NCBI GenBank assembly: GCA_037074615.1
Contig: CM073560.1
Span: 4,285,501-4,349,500 of the forward strand
DNA: 64,000 bases
From: Leucaena leucocephala
Lineage: Eukaryota; Streptophyta; Magnoliopsida; Fabales; Fabaceae
Direction: 5' to 3'
The notes below the pieces were generated by a model, which saw only the letters and a list, made by a program, of their open reading frames with translations, ran no database searches and was not told the origin of the DNA. The position numbers were made by a program, and so were the translations under genes. The stretch's first letter is position 1. Every line of letters begins with the position of its first letter. Positions 1 to 10,759 of the stretch are shown piece after piece.

Positions 1-960
1 GAGAGAATATTTTTATATAGACAATTGTGAAATGTGGAAAGGGTATTTTAAAAAACTGTTATAGATATAATGGTTAAAACAAGGCAAAAAATTTAATTTT
101 CCCTCCAAATTTCCCTAATTTTTTAGGGGAGGGGTGGGAAAATCTTAAAAAAATTTCCGTCCCTTCCTAAAAATTTTATGGTGCCAAACAAGGGAAAAGG
201 AGTAAAATCCCTCCCCTCTGAATCCCTTATACCAAAAACACCCTAAGGGTAGATTTGGTAGGATGGAAGAGTTTTTTATAAAAGTGGAAGTGGAATTAGG
301 CTGGAAATGAGTTTTAAAAGTTTGTTTGGTATGATAGAAGTGAGTATGGAATTGATATATGTATTTTTCATAACTTGGGATGAAATGGTTCAAAATATTT
401 TTTTATAACTTGGGAAGGGTTAAAGTTGTTCAAGAATTTTATAATTGGGGATAAAATAGTCCCAAAAATTTCACTTTCACTTCTATGATCTCAATTCCCA
501 GCTTTTCTGATGGAACTGAAATGGTTCAGGGAAGTGGAAGTGGAAGTGGAAGTGGAAGTGACTTCCATCGTACCAAACGAGGGAAGTGGAAGATTTTACT
601 TCCACCCCCACTTCCCTCTAACCAAACATACCATAAAGTATTTTTCTAATAACACTCAGTATTCTAAAGAAACTTTTGGTTCATTCGGCACCTTAAAATA
701 TTTTTCTAGTAGCATCCAATATTCTAAAACAATTTTTCATACCGTTTTGCCCTTGAAGTATTTTCTCAGTAGAAAGGACCTAAAGTACTAGCTAGATGCA
801 TAAAAATTAATTTAGGATACTAAATGCTATTGGAAAGGTACTTTAGGGTATTGAATGCAACTTGACTCTTATATATTTCATTGTAGCTTTGGAAATAAAT
901 TTGTAGTTTGGGATATTGATCTTTGTATAATATATTTTGTTTGGCCCCTTGATTGAGCAG
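1..960. other. Intron (or left flank) of the R2 gene, with MITE-like sequence
   Basis: No coding sequence is recognisable here. The stretch ends in an acceptor (gattgagcag, 951-960) directly before the R2 terminal exon, so it is most simply an intron longer than 950 bases whose upstream exon lies outside the window. It holds GT-rich/AT-rich filler and two abutting Tourist-like pieces: one ends ccaaaaacaccc at 232-243 and the next begins gggtagatttgg at 247, with TAA between them. Confidence 0.5.
247..633. repeat. Tourist-like MITE (tentative)
   Basis: The left end reads gggtagatttggta and the right end accaaacatacca, an imperfect terminal inverted repeat of the GGG..GTTTGGTA type. A TAA triplet lies on both sides (244-246 and 634-636), as PIF/Harbinger insertions leave. 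The interior has repeated 'gaagtg' motifs (about 531-560) and their complement near 595-615, so it can fold into a hairpin. The last base of the right end does not pair, so the boundaries are approximate. Confidence 0.4.
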
Positions 961-1075
961 AGGAAAGACTAACTTCTTTGAGAAAAGAGTGGGTGATTAT
1001 CAGAAGGCATCAGTGATGTCAAGTCTCCAAGATGGTGGGAAAAATTTTGTCTTCAAACTTGACGAGGATTTCTAG
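961..1075 (+). CDS. RNR2: Ribonucleoside-diphosphate reductase small subunit (R2), terminal exon only
   Basis: This is the 3'-terminal coding exon of the small (R2) subunit of class I ribonucleotide reductase, which makes dNTPs from NDPs together with R1. After the acceptor at 959-960, one base completes a split codon. Then 37 codons read GKTNFFEKRVGDYQKASVMS and on to ...VFKLDEDF, followed by TAG at 1073-1075. The FFEKRV-x-x-YQKASVMSSL block is the conserved R2 tail, and the final acidic, Phe-ended heptapeptide (FKLDEDF) is the part of R2 that docks on R1. The iron ligands and radical tyrosine lie in upstream exons outside the window. The 3' UTR probably runs to about 1310, where AATAAATAAAT-type polyadenylation signals appear. 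A lone exon relic is possible, but the frame and stop are intact. Confidence 0.8.
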
Positions 1076-2814
1076 TTGCCACTGTTCTGTCTCTGCTCTG
1101 CTTAAAGCAATCATGGAGATACAGAATGGGATCATCAATCTGTTTTCGTTATATTCTTTTTGACCAAGTGGTTCTGTTCTCTCTTCTAGGCATTAGCTGA
1201 TTATTATGTTGGATCTTTGATCAGGCCACTTTGTAACAACTTGTACAATATATCATCTCTGCTCTTTAGCTCTCTCTGCTATGACCAGGTTACTCTGTAA
1301 GACAATAAATAAATTTTTATATAGATTCTGCTTCAGTATCCACTTCTCTCCATCAAGTATTCAATGAAAGACACAAGGGAGGCCTTTCTCAAAGTCATGT
1401 GTAGTTCGGACTATATCTAGTTTAGTTGAAGAAATAATATCGGTCCTTTAAAAAAAAAATCGAAAATTATACTCTGATGATAAATGTTCAGAATGCCCTT
1501 CCTTTATTTTTTTTTTGTCTTTCAAAAAAAGTCCGCCTATCACTACAGTCCTGCCTGTCACCGGAGAATAAATGTTCTAACAAAGTGGTTAAGGAGGGGT
1601 TTGAATGCCTCTTGGCTCACCAAAAAATTCATAACCACCAAGCCAGCAAACCCATTTAATGATATAGTGGACAAATTTATATATGTAAAAAGTTACGCTT
1701 ACTTATCATCAACTTTGTATGGAACAAGTGCCCTTCAACATGAAGTTCTTGGATTAAAATGGATGATGATGATGACGATCTTACTGATTATGTTGACGTC
1801 ATCCTGATATGCAAATGTAGATGCAGAGGGCTATAATGAGAGAGATCTCATGCATGATATTTCTATCAAATCCCAATAATATTAAAATGTATGTAATGCA
1901 ATAATCCAATAGAGAATAATAAGAATTGCCATGTGGAGAGTCATTTTCTAAGGATGGGGTTAAAAGGGACTGTAAGTGAATGGCACACTAAGTTTTTGTG
2001 TGTGAAAAGAGTAACATTTCAAAGTGATGTTTGAATCTCATAACACACAGCTCATGAGGTGGCCCTCCAACTTGACATAGATAGTGTGCTGCTTGGTGTT
2101 TCCCACCAAAGCTTCAATGAATTGGATGTTTTTGTTAAAATTCAACAAAAATCATTTTTTTCCTACAATCATTTGTCAACGTTTTGTTTTGAATATAGTA
2201 AGTATATTTGTCATGATTGGTAGCCTGACCTTTTTGTGGATTTGTTAAAAGGATGATGCAATTTGTTGCCAGGGAAAATGACATTCAAGACTCATAACTT
2301 ATTATTTTTCTAATTTTTAATATAAGATATATTTTATAATCTAATTTATATTATAAAATGAGTCTTATATTAAGTACCGCCAGAGTATTTTAATAATAGG
2401 TGAAGATTTAATTTTGTTCATAAAGTTTTCACGAAGGAGCTATTGGTATTTAAATTTTTTTTTTTTAAATTAATATTACTTTGAAAGTATTAAAAAAAAG
2501 AGTAAAGTTACCATAATTAAAAAACTAATATTAATAGTTAAAAAATTAATGTTAGCTATTAATATTTTTTTTAATGGTGAAAGGCGTTATTGCTCATTTG
2601 TCAACACTACTAGATTAATATTGATCTAAAAAATTTAAAATATCCATAGTTCTTACATGAAAATTTATAGGATAAAATTTAATTTTAATCCTTTTAATAA
2701 ATGCCAAATGATACATAACATCACATTTTGAAAAATGTGTAGTTATTGTTATAAGACAAAATCTTTAAATGGCTAGAATAAAAGATACTCATCTAGTATT
2801 TAGAATAAGATTTA
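1076..2814. other. 3' UTR of the R2 gene, then AT-rich intergenic DNA
   Basis: The first ~230 bases look like the R2 3' UTR. The rest is AT-rich with no supported gene. Short open frames at 1477-1807 have no recognisable motif. A short inverted-repeat (MITE-like) patch lies near 2300-2380, with taatataaga and tcttatatta arms. Confidence 0.5.
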
Positions 2815-3131
2815 CTCTTCCTATCTTTAATATAAAATTTAATTAAAGAGTTAATTTTAGTTTTAAATATAAAATATGTATCTAATATTTATCAACTTTT
2901 TTTAAATTATCTTTATTGATATCCTTTAATAATAATTATATAAAAAAGAAAGTGAGGGAGTTAAGGAAAATGATTAAAATATTTTAGAAAAAATAGCATA
3001 TATTAACTAACTTAACTAACTTCCTTAATTTAATCAAATTAGTTAAATAGATCGTATATTAAAGATCAAATGTATATTTTGTTGTGTAAATTATATTATA
3101 AAATACGTCTTATATTAAAGATAAAAAATAG
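2815..3131. repeat. Stowaway-like MITE (family A)
   Basis: Starts after TA with ctcttcctatctttaatata and ends in ...tcttatattaaagataaaaaatag before TA. Its interior closely matches the elements at 34550-34810 and 56578-56829, sharing the gagggagttaaggaaaatga and cttaactaacttccttaat blocks. TA flanks and CTCCCTCC-derived ends are typical of Tc1/mariner-type Stowaway elements. The right boundary is uncertain because a shorter inner copy may end near 3071. Confidence 0.5.
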
Positions 3132-3164
3132 TATAAATTTTATATGTTTCGACCTTTTAAAAAA

Positions 3165-3318
3165 GGAAAAATGACACATGGGTCCCGTGGAAGCAATTGA
3201 ATGACAGGAAAGTCCCAGAAAATGCTATAATTCATTTCAGGTCCCATGGGACCTCATATGAATTGTTTGTAATTATAGAAAGACTTAAATGCCCCTGTTG
3301 TTTACTAAACGCAGAGCT
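3165..3318 (+). repeat. Left terminal inverted repeat of the MULE
   Basis: Begins ggaaaaatgacacatg. It pairs base for base with the complement of 7907-8060, with mismatches at TIR positions 3, 17 and about 85. The 9-bp target duplication TTTAAAAAA sits immediately outside at 3156-3164. Confidence 0.92.
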
Positions 3319-3599
3319 GAGTTAAATGGCCTTGCGAAATAAAAAAACATTAAAGAAGAAATGAGAGTTGGCGGGCTTTGCTCTGAAATAAGAGAACAGT
3401 AAGAACACCATTACTGCCCATACAATAGCTCCCACGGTGTGTTGGCAACTGGGTTTACTCATCATCGTGGCTGGATGTCGAGGCAGAATTGCTGTATAAA
3501 TCATCTCTTCTGACTATTATTTAAGAACGTGAAGTCCATTTGTAGCAAACCCAGGGAAATAGTCAGCTCGTCATCCTCCTGCTATGTATTATAGTGTGT

Positions 3600-5339
3600 G
3601 GGTGAAGTGTAAGGTATAAAATGACCCACGTAAATATGAAGAATGTGTTGGTTCTATGACTTTTTTATTATTTGAGGTGTGGGTTAAATGAGTTTATTTA
3701 GGGTTTAAAAAGTTATGTTTGGTTTGCAGAAATTTGTGGTGTACTTGGGTGAGTGTAGTAAGAAAATATGAATAAGAGAAAGGTACCTGTAGAGTGTGAA
3801 TGATAGACATGATCTGATATGCGGGGCAAGAGGAGTTGTTATTATAGTATGACATCATTGTTAATATAAGTGCGTGAGTTGTTAATATTGTATGTGTGAT
3901 GCAGGTTGTCATTATTCATGGCGCTGTATGTCTCCACCTGTTTTGGGAAATGAGAATGAAGTGTTGCCATTAGTGTCTATGTTAACTGTATGCCTTCTAC
4001 ATTTACTGCCAGCAGGGGATGTCATGGCAAAGTACATATATATGAATCAAAGTGCATAATATGTTTACTGATATTTGCTGTCCATTGTTAGTTGCACGAG
4101 TTGGGTTGTTATTTCAAAGCGCTGGGGTTGTTATTTGCAGCTGAAACAGTTCTTAGTTGCAGGTGGTAGGGTTCTTAGGTGCAGCCGATGAGGTTGTTAG
4201 TTGCAGCTGATGGGGTTGTTAGTTGTAGCTGATGGGCTTATCAGTTGCAGCTGGTGGGGTTGTTATTCCAGGCGTTGGGGTTGTCATTCCCAGCTGATGG
4301 GGTTGTTATTCTAGGCGCTGGGCTTGTCATTCACAGTTGGTAGGGTTGTTATTATAGGCGATGGGCTTGTTATTTGCAGCTGAAGTGGTTCTTAGTTGCA
4401 GGTGGTAGGGTTCTCAGTTGTAGCCGATGAGGTTGTTAGTTGCAGCTGATGGGGTTGTTAGTTGTAGCTGATGGGGTTATCAGTTGCAGCTGGTGGGGTT
4501 GTTATTCCAGGCGCTGGGGTTGTCATTCCCAGCTGATGGAGTTGTTATTCCAGGCGTTGGGGTTGTTAGTTGATGGGGTTGTTAGTTGATGGGGTTGTTA
4601 GTTGTTAGCTGATGGGGTTATCAGTTGGAGCTGGTGGGGTTGTTATTCCAAGCGCTGGGGTTGGCATTCCCAGGTGGTGGGGTTGTTATTCCAGGCGCTG
4701 GGGTTGTCATTTGTAGCTGAAGCGGTTCTTAGTTGCATAATTTTTTTATCATTTGAGCGTTTAAAAGGTGACCCACGTAAATATGGAGAGTGTGTTCGTA
4801 GCATAAATTTTCTATCATTTGAGCCGTGGGTTTTAAATGTTATGTTCGATTTAGAGAAATTTGTAGTTGAATGTAGTAAGCAAATATGAACAACAGAAAG
4901 GTTCTTAGAAAGTGTTAATGACCGATGATGATCTGATATGGGGGGCAAGAAGAGTTGTTATTAGATTACGCAATAGTTGTTAATATAGGTGCTTCAGTTG
5001 TTATATTATATGTCTGGTGCATGTTGTCATTAATGTAGTGAGGTATAGAAGGTGACCCATGTAAATATGGACATTGTGTTTGTAGGTTTTTTATTATTTG
5101 AGATGTGGGTTAAATAAGTTTATTTAGGGTTTTAAGAGTTATGTTTGGATTGCAGGAATTTATAGTGTGTTTAGTTGACTGTGGTAAGAAAATATGAACT
5201 ATGCAAAGGTGCTTATCTGTGAATGGCTGACATGAGCTGATATTCGAGACATGGAGAGTTGTTATTATAGTATATCATAGTTGTCAATATAAGTGCCTAA
5301 GTTGTTATATTCTATGTCTGGTGCAGGTTGTCATTATCG
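3600..5339. repeat. Triplicated ~300-bp upstream module of the MULE gene
   Basis: A module containing 'tgacccacgtaaatatg', a TTTTTTATTATTTGAG stretch, 'gtgggttaaat' and 'agttatgttt' recurs at about 3610-3760, 4765-4870 and 5045-5160. The first copy runs on through gcaggttgtcatta to ATGGCG at 3918 and then jumps into sequence matching exon 2 of the gene (gaatgaagtgttgccattag). It is therefore an internally deleted duplicate of the transposase gene start, while the third copy leads into the intact start at 5340. Confidence 0.75.
4081..4740. repeat. Minisatellite with ~22-bp units and a 239-bp higher-order period
   Basis: Tandem GT-rich units of about 20-24 bases, of the form ggggttgttagttgcagctg, alternate with a variant containing 'attccaggcgctgg'. 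A whole ordered block beginning ttgcagctgaa at 4135 repeats at 4374, giving a higher-order period of 239. A partial third block starts near 4711. It lies wholly inside the MULE, upstream of the transposase gene. Confidence 0.85.
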
Positions 5340-6412
5340 ATGGCGAGTTCATCTGCAAAGCATCTATTATGTTATGTTCATATGGGAGGACAATTTAGAA
5401 ATGATGTAGAAGGTCACACATATGCTGGGGGTGCAGTAAGGACAATATCCATAAAGGAAGGCACAACATATGATGAGTTCAAAATATTAGTGGCATCACT
5501 TGTTGGGAAAGGAAGTGATGAACTGTTAATAAAATTCACTGTCAGATTTGATAAACACACATTTATTGACATGTGTAATGACGAAGTAATTGAGCATTTG
5601 ATAATGTTTAATGGAGAAAGCGGTCATGTGTACGTAGGAGAGAAAGCAGACAATGAGGGCACACAACTTCAGATGGATGATGTAGTGGAGGGCCTATATG
5701 TGTAAGTTATATGGTGTGTTGATTTGAAAATATAGTGCGTTGCAAGTTGATATATAAGTTATCATATGAGTTGTAGGTAGTTGTCATTATTGACCTAGTA
5801 AGTTATCGTTTTCTGCAGGTTTGATGAATTGTTTGGAAGTGGGAACGTATGCTCGATGTCTCCAGCTGCATTGGGAAATGAGAATGAAGTGTTGCCATTA
5901 GTGTCTTGTACTGACCAGATGATTCCAACAGCTATACCTGAAATGAATTGCACAAAGTGGAAGGATTTGATTGTTGGAGAAGGCCAAACATTTCTAAATG
6001 AGGGGGTTCTTCGAAAGAAACTATACCAGTACAGCATCGCGCACAGGTTTTCCTACAAATTTATCAAGAACAATAAGCAAAAAATCATTGTCCAGTGCAA
6101 GGTTGATGGATGCCCATGGTACATGGGCGCATATTGTATGGATGACCGTCAAGATGCAGAATTCTTAAGTATACGAAGATTCAGAAGTCAGCACATGCAT
6201 AATGCACAAGAAGACCTACTTGTATCTCACCATGGAAAGTCAAAGTTAACATCGTCTCTCATGATTGATTCTTTGAGGAGTAACATGAATAAGAATGCAA
6301 AAGAAATCAGCAAGGACTTGTACAGAGATTACGGTGTGCGATTGAACTATAGGCAAGCATACAGGGGTAGAGAACTTGCATTAAGGGAAATACATGGTAC
6401 TGCAGAGGACTC
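5340..6412 (+). pseudogene. Truncated MuDR-type transposase gene (N-terminal part)
   Basis: Exon 1 (5340-5701) starts at ATGGCG and encodes the N-terminal domain that precedes the DNA-binding part in plant MuDR/MURA-like proteins (MASSSAKHLLCYVHMGGQF...). The intron 5702-5818 (GTAAGT...CTGCAG) rejoins the frame to give ...GLYVFDELFGSG. Exon 2 carries the MuDR N-terminal DNA-binding region: GQTFLNEGVLRKKLYQYSIA, KVDGCPWYMGAY, then the RYGVRL/RAWRGRELAL-like motif seen here as DYGVRLNYRQAYRGRELALR. At EIHGTAEDSYN the family sequence stops abruptly and the frame runs into the antisense of an HMG-box fragment. About 190 residues of MuDR-like sequence remain. The DDE catalytic domain and SWIM zinc finger are missing, so it is not a functional transposase, though a DNA-binding fragment could still be made. 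Confidence 0.8.
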
Positions 6413-6610
6413 TTACAATTCCTTTGCCCTGCATTTGTATTCTGATCTCTGTTGCTCTTCTAATTTATTCCAGCCTTCCCTCAATGATGCACCTGCGGCT
6501 TCTAATGTCATCTTTCGCGGGTTGGTATTTTTTTGCTCTTCAACAAACAGCGCATAACCAGAATAGTTGCTACTTCTTTGTCTGCCTTCATTTTTTCCAA
6601 TGTTGGACAT
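6413..6610 (-). pseudogene. HMG-box gene fragment captured in the MULE
   Basis: The minus strand encodes about 65 residues with an HMG-box pattern: SGYALFVEEQKNTNP near residues 17-31, a spaced W, and WNKLEEQQRSEYKCRAKE near residues 47-64. The aromatic/proline start, central Trp and the Y-x-x-x-A-x-E helix fit an HMG box that bends DNA. It ends in TAA immediately at the junction with MuDR sequence, where gaattgtaag also resembles a splice donor. It lies head-on against the transposase exon and lacks a full gene structure, so I read it as a captured host-gene piece (Pack-MULE style). A native accessory gene of this MULE lineage is the alternative. Confidence 0.55.
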
Positions 6611-7906
6611 ATTTTATCCTGTAATAACAATGACTTTCATCAGTTAAATAAATTATTACTCAATATTTCAAGCCAAATCATCACTACAGCAGTGTTGCAA
6701 ATGCGGAAGCATCAAATCAAAATCAGATAAGATATTTATTACTATTCATCATGTTTTACAAGAATGGGTAACATGACATTGTCAATAGATATTTCATTCT
6801 CAGACCTGACCTCTTATGTCAAATGTATCTCTGCATATGCCTCTTATCCTATTATGAGCCATCAATTGAATATCTGAATGTTATAAAAAATTATTATTTC
6901 AATCAATCCATGATCCATCCTCCCATTCAGTTTGCTGATATTTCTTTCAGCCATAATTCCAAACATGTGCGTAAATATGCTCCTATATGTATAACTATTT
7001 GTAGTGATAAGATATACAGTATTGTTACTAGTTATGCTTTTATATTCGGTAATATGATAGATTAAAGCTTTCAATCTCAGATCTCCTTCAACACTACCAA
7101 AAACCTTTCATATTATTGCCTGTTATAGCTTTACTTAGCTAGAAAGACAACGTGAAGACCAACCAATTCAAATACAATGAACAAATCCTTCATAACATAC
7201 AACAAATGAGAGACTACTACAGCGACAATAAGGCATTAAATCACAAATTATAGCACACATCAATTACAGCATATTTTTTCTTCAGTTTCTCTTCTAGTTT
7301 CTTGGCTACTTCAACAACACTTCTACAACTTATTAATAAGGACTCATTAAGTGAGGTTTAATATCAGTAAGTAAGCGACACAAAAAAAAAATAGAGGAAA
7401 GGACCATTGTATTCGGACAGCTAATGCTTGGAAGCCCAATACCTCCCTTCTGTATGTTATACTTCACATCTTCAATAAAGATAGGAAAACCATTTAAAGC
7501 AAGAACGATATTACCCGGAGCAGGGGCTTTCGCAGGAGGAGGAAAGGTGATGATGATTTTGACGATGAAGCAAGTGGTGACGACAGGCTGACTGAAGGAG
7601 TATAACTGATGCGTATCGGACGAGGAAATATGGCACGACAGCCTGGTGGCAGCGAAGACAATCACCACAGAAAGGGCGGGTCTACAGAGGAGGAAAGGCG
7701 ATGATAACTTCGACGATGAAGCAAGTACCGACGCCAGGAGGGGCAGGTCGTAGCTAACGACCACAATGCAGAGACCACACACAGAGGCGCAGAAGAGAGC
7801 ACAGACGAGGCGGAGAAGAGAGCACAGACGAGGCGGAGAAGAAGAGCAGAGTGATGTTCACAACGCGCTAGGGCTTCCGTTTCGCAATTGAGCAGAGTGA
7901 TAGGCG
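6611..7906. other. Right interior of the MULE, no recognised gene
   Basis: AT-rich sequence to about 7500, then a GA-rich segment. The GA-rich part has two diverged copies of a module reading ggaggaaagg..gatga..(t/c)gacgatgaagcaagt at about 7539-7590 and 7687-7735, and a tandem 26-base repeat (agaagagagcacagacgagg) at about 7790-7841. The plus strand of the modules would read as short acidic Asp/Glu-rich peptides, and the minus strand has a 149-codon open frame (7333-7782). Neither resembles a family I know. Confidence 0.55.
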
Positions 7907-8060
7907 AGCTCTGCGTTTAGTAAACAACAGGGGCATTTAAGTCTTTCTATAATTACAAACAATTCATATGAGGTCACATGGGACCTGAAATGAATTATAG
8001 CATTTTCTGGGACTTTCCTGTCATTCAATTGCTTCCACGGGACGCATGTGTCATTTTCCC
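7907..8060 (-). repeat. Right terminal inverted repeat of the MULE
   Basis: The reverse complement begins gggaaaatgacacatgcg and follows the left TIR for 154 bases. The matching target duplication TTTAAAAAA is at 8061-8069. Confidence 0.92.
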
Positions 8061-8428
8061 TTTAAAAAAAGATACAATTTTTAAGATATTAAATTTAGTG
8101 AAATAGTATCGGTGAGGTAATGAGTTTGAATGTTCAGCAACCCAATTATTGTTGCTTGTGGCTGTGGTGTTAGTTGGGATAAGAAGGCGGCATGGCACCA
8201 TCATCCATAGATCAAAGCAGAGAGGTTTTAGAATTGAAGCAATATGAAAAATGGGAAAAATTACTCTAGGCATCGCAATTCGCACAACAATTTAAAATAT
8301 ATAAAAAAAATCTTGAAATCACAAAAATATCTGTTCTTTAATTGTAAATAAATTTTATGGCAATAAGATAAATATTGACAAAAATGATTTTGATGGGACT
8401 TAAAATTTTTGTTGGTATAAATTTTTTT

Positions 8429-8640
8429 AAAAAGATGTTAGACTCACCCACGATTTAAAGGCAGGGTGAAATCTCCCTTCCTCCTAAGCTATATTAATGT
8501 TAGGCAGGACGAGTCGTCTATTACCCTCAAGCGTAAACTTAGGTATTCAAGAGTTAAGATACCTCCCCAAATACCACGACTGAAACTATAATAAAGTAGT
8601 ACTCTCTAAGGATCGAACACACTCTAAATAATTATATGTT
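8429..8640. repeat. Dispersed ~210-bp repeat, copy 1
   Basis: Begins gttagactcacccacgattt and includes the blocks 'aggtattcaagagttaagat' and 'aactataataaa'. It matches 59451-59660 in the same orientation and 60205-60310 in the opposite one. Its reverse complement includes tgttcgatcct, which resembles a pol III box B, so a SINE-derived tail is possible but not shown. Confidence 0.6.
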
Positions 8641-10280
8641 TTATCTTTTTATCAATCAAATTACAGAAGATGGTTGATGAGAGTTGAAACTTGAACCTCT
8701 TATGACCATGGAGCCATTATATCCATTTAATAACATAACACAAATTATTATGTATAATAATAAAATTAGGTAGTTGTTTATGAAGAGTAATTATTAATAT
8801 GCTATATTGAAGTTGTTAGGTAGTTGTTTATGAAGAGTAATTATTATGAATTTATTATATTGAAATTGTCAATTCGTATTAGATAGATGTTAATGGAATT
8901 GTTTAGTTAACAACTATCTTATCATAATCAATTGTGATTTAACTTTAAAAAGTTATTAATTTTGATATAAAAATATGTATTTAATATTAATTTTTTTGTT
9001 TAATTAAAAATATTTTCAAAATCATATTAGACTTGACACTAATTTTTTTCAATGTTTAGAATGTAAAGAATTTTTTATTTTTTATCAAAAATTTATGCTT
9101 TACACGGTGTGGAAAAATTTTTAAATTATAATTTTGGTCCTAAGACTTAAATACGAGGTTATATCCTTTCAAACTCCACACAAAAACCGGAGTTATGATG
9201 TAATTAAAGTAAATATGGCTATTTAATCATTCATGTACCCATGCATGCATGCGGCACGCCTCATCATTCATCTCTGTCAAATCTCTACTTCTGCACTAAA
9301 ACACCATATCGCAGCCCGAAGAAAATTCTGCCCCGACTTCTTTGTAGTAATTTTGTTTTTGGACAAGATATTATATAGTAATTAAAAAAATTATTTTAAT
9401 TAAATAATTATATATTCTTTAAAAGATTAACATAAGTATTTTTTGTTAAAAATTATAGAAGGGTAAGAATAAATAATTTTTTACAGATGAAACATATATT
9501 TTTAATAAAAATTTAATATAAATCAGAGTTATAGTTAATTATATTTTGAATAATTTTAATATGTATAGACTATTTTTATAAGACTTTTCTATTAATAGGA
9601 GATTATATAATTTAAATTATCTGTTTAATCTATTATAACCTATTTTACGTCTATAACTATTGATAATTTTTAATTAATTTAAACAAGAGTATCTAATAAA
9701 TTATAGAGATATCAGCTTCTATCTCAATCAAAAAACATCATATGCATGTAGAATCATATCAAGTGTGATCATGTATTGGTATTATGCAGTTATGTATGCA
9801 TGGCTCATAACTTCTGATTTTGTTTTTAGTTTAGTTGCAAAAAAAATGTTATAGTTCTAATTATTATTAATTGGGTGGAAATTAAAATTGTTTATCATAT
9901 ATTTATTATTAACTAAGTTAATATTTAATGGCCTCATTAATAATTGTATTATAATTACGTTATGATTTGAACGTATGTACGTTTTTTTAAATATAATACA
10001 TGAAAGAACAACGATACTTTTTTCCTTTAGAAGATCTATGCCTTAATTATTTATTTAGTTGCTGAATATTTTAATATATTTTTTTATAATATTAAACTAA
10101 TTTTATTATTGATATCCTATTTTCAGAATTTATAATTACTAATATAAATGTCTCATCTAAAAATTAAATATGAGACCTATAAAGATATAGCAGGATTTTG
10201 TCCCGCTAAAATAATTCTATATTAGTATATTTTAATATATAATCTAGTGTCATAATATTTTTAATAGCAATTCTCTAATA

Positions 10281-10759
10281 GTGTGTGTTTGAAAAGTAAT
10301 AAAATTAAGGTTTTAAAAGGGTTTTTGATTTAAATTTTAATTTGGAGAAATTTTAAAATAAACAGCTATATTTGTCCAAAAGGATTTTTAGACCCAACCA
10401 TGGTTTAAAACTAAGGTTTCGGATAAGCTACTGAAACTAACTTTTAAAATAATAAAAGAGTTTATAGACTACCTAACTTTTATTTTACTTTTACTTTTTC
10501 TTGCATCCTCTTTTCTTTTTCCTCTTTCTTCTCCACGCTCTCTCCTCTCTTCTGTTTCTTCTCCACCTTTTTCTCTTCTCTCATCTCTCATATTTTTTAT
10601 AATTTTCTAATTATAAAAGTCTTTTTGGTAATAACTATCTAAACACTCATTTATTCATAATCATATTTTTTTATAAACTCTTATCTAAAAGTCTTTTTCT
10701 AAAAACTATAAATTTTTTTTCATAAGTATTTTTTCCAAACCTTTATTTAAATAGGTCCA
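10281..10759. repeat. Tourist-type MITE with a pyrimidine-rich core (family B)
   Basis: Ends gtgtgtgtttga / ccaaac...aaataggtcc form loose inverted repeats. The centre is a long CT-rich run (about 10490-10590). It shares 'ggtaataactatctaaacac' in complement with the elements at 42723-43212, 44890-45592 and 55146-55519. The core corresponds to the purine-rich strand of the 42723 copy. Confidence 0.5.

Larger units (their letters stand above)
3165..8060. mobile_element. Non-autonomous Mutator-like element (MULE), 4896 bp
   Basis: Both ends carry a 154-bp terminal inverted repeat with only three mismatches and no gaps. The element is flanked on each side by the identical 9-bp TTTAAAAAA (3156-3164 and 8061-8069), matching the 9-bp duplication typical of Mutator insertions. 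Inside, in order, are a partly deleted duplicate of the gene start (about 3600-4000), a minisatellite (about 4081-4740), two more copies of the upstream module, a MuDR-type transposase N-terminal gene (5340-6412), an antisense HMG-box fragment (6413-6610) and 1.3 kb of unassigned DNA. The transposase catalytic (DDE) core and zinc finger are absent, so it could move only with help in trans. Near-identical TIRs suggest a fairly recent insertion; the AT-only TSD is low complexity but exact. Confidence 0.88.

Noticed and set aside
145..791. Short open frames on both strands (145-393, 510-791)
   Set aside because: They lie inside MITE-like inverted repeats, are low complexity (repeated Val-Glu) and show no domain.
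1477..1807. Two overlapping short frames
   Set aside because: No motif, no splice context joining them to R2, and they lie past the R2 stop in AT-rich DNA.
7333..7782. 149-codon minus-strand frame in the MULE
   Set aside because: Cys/Ser/Leu-rich antisense of a GA-rich repeat segment; no family resemblance, probably a chance frame.
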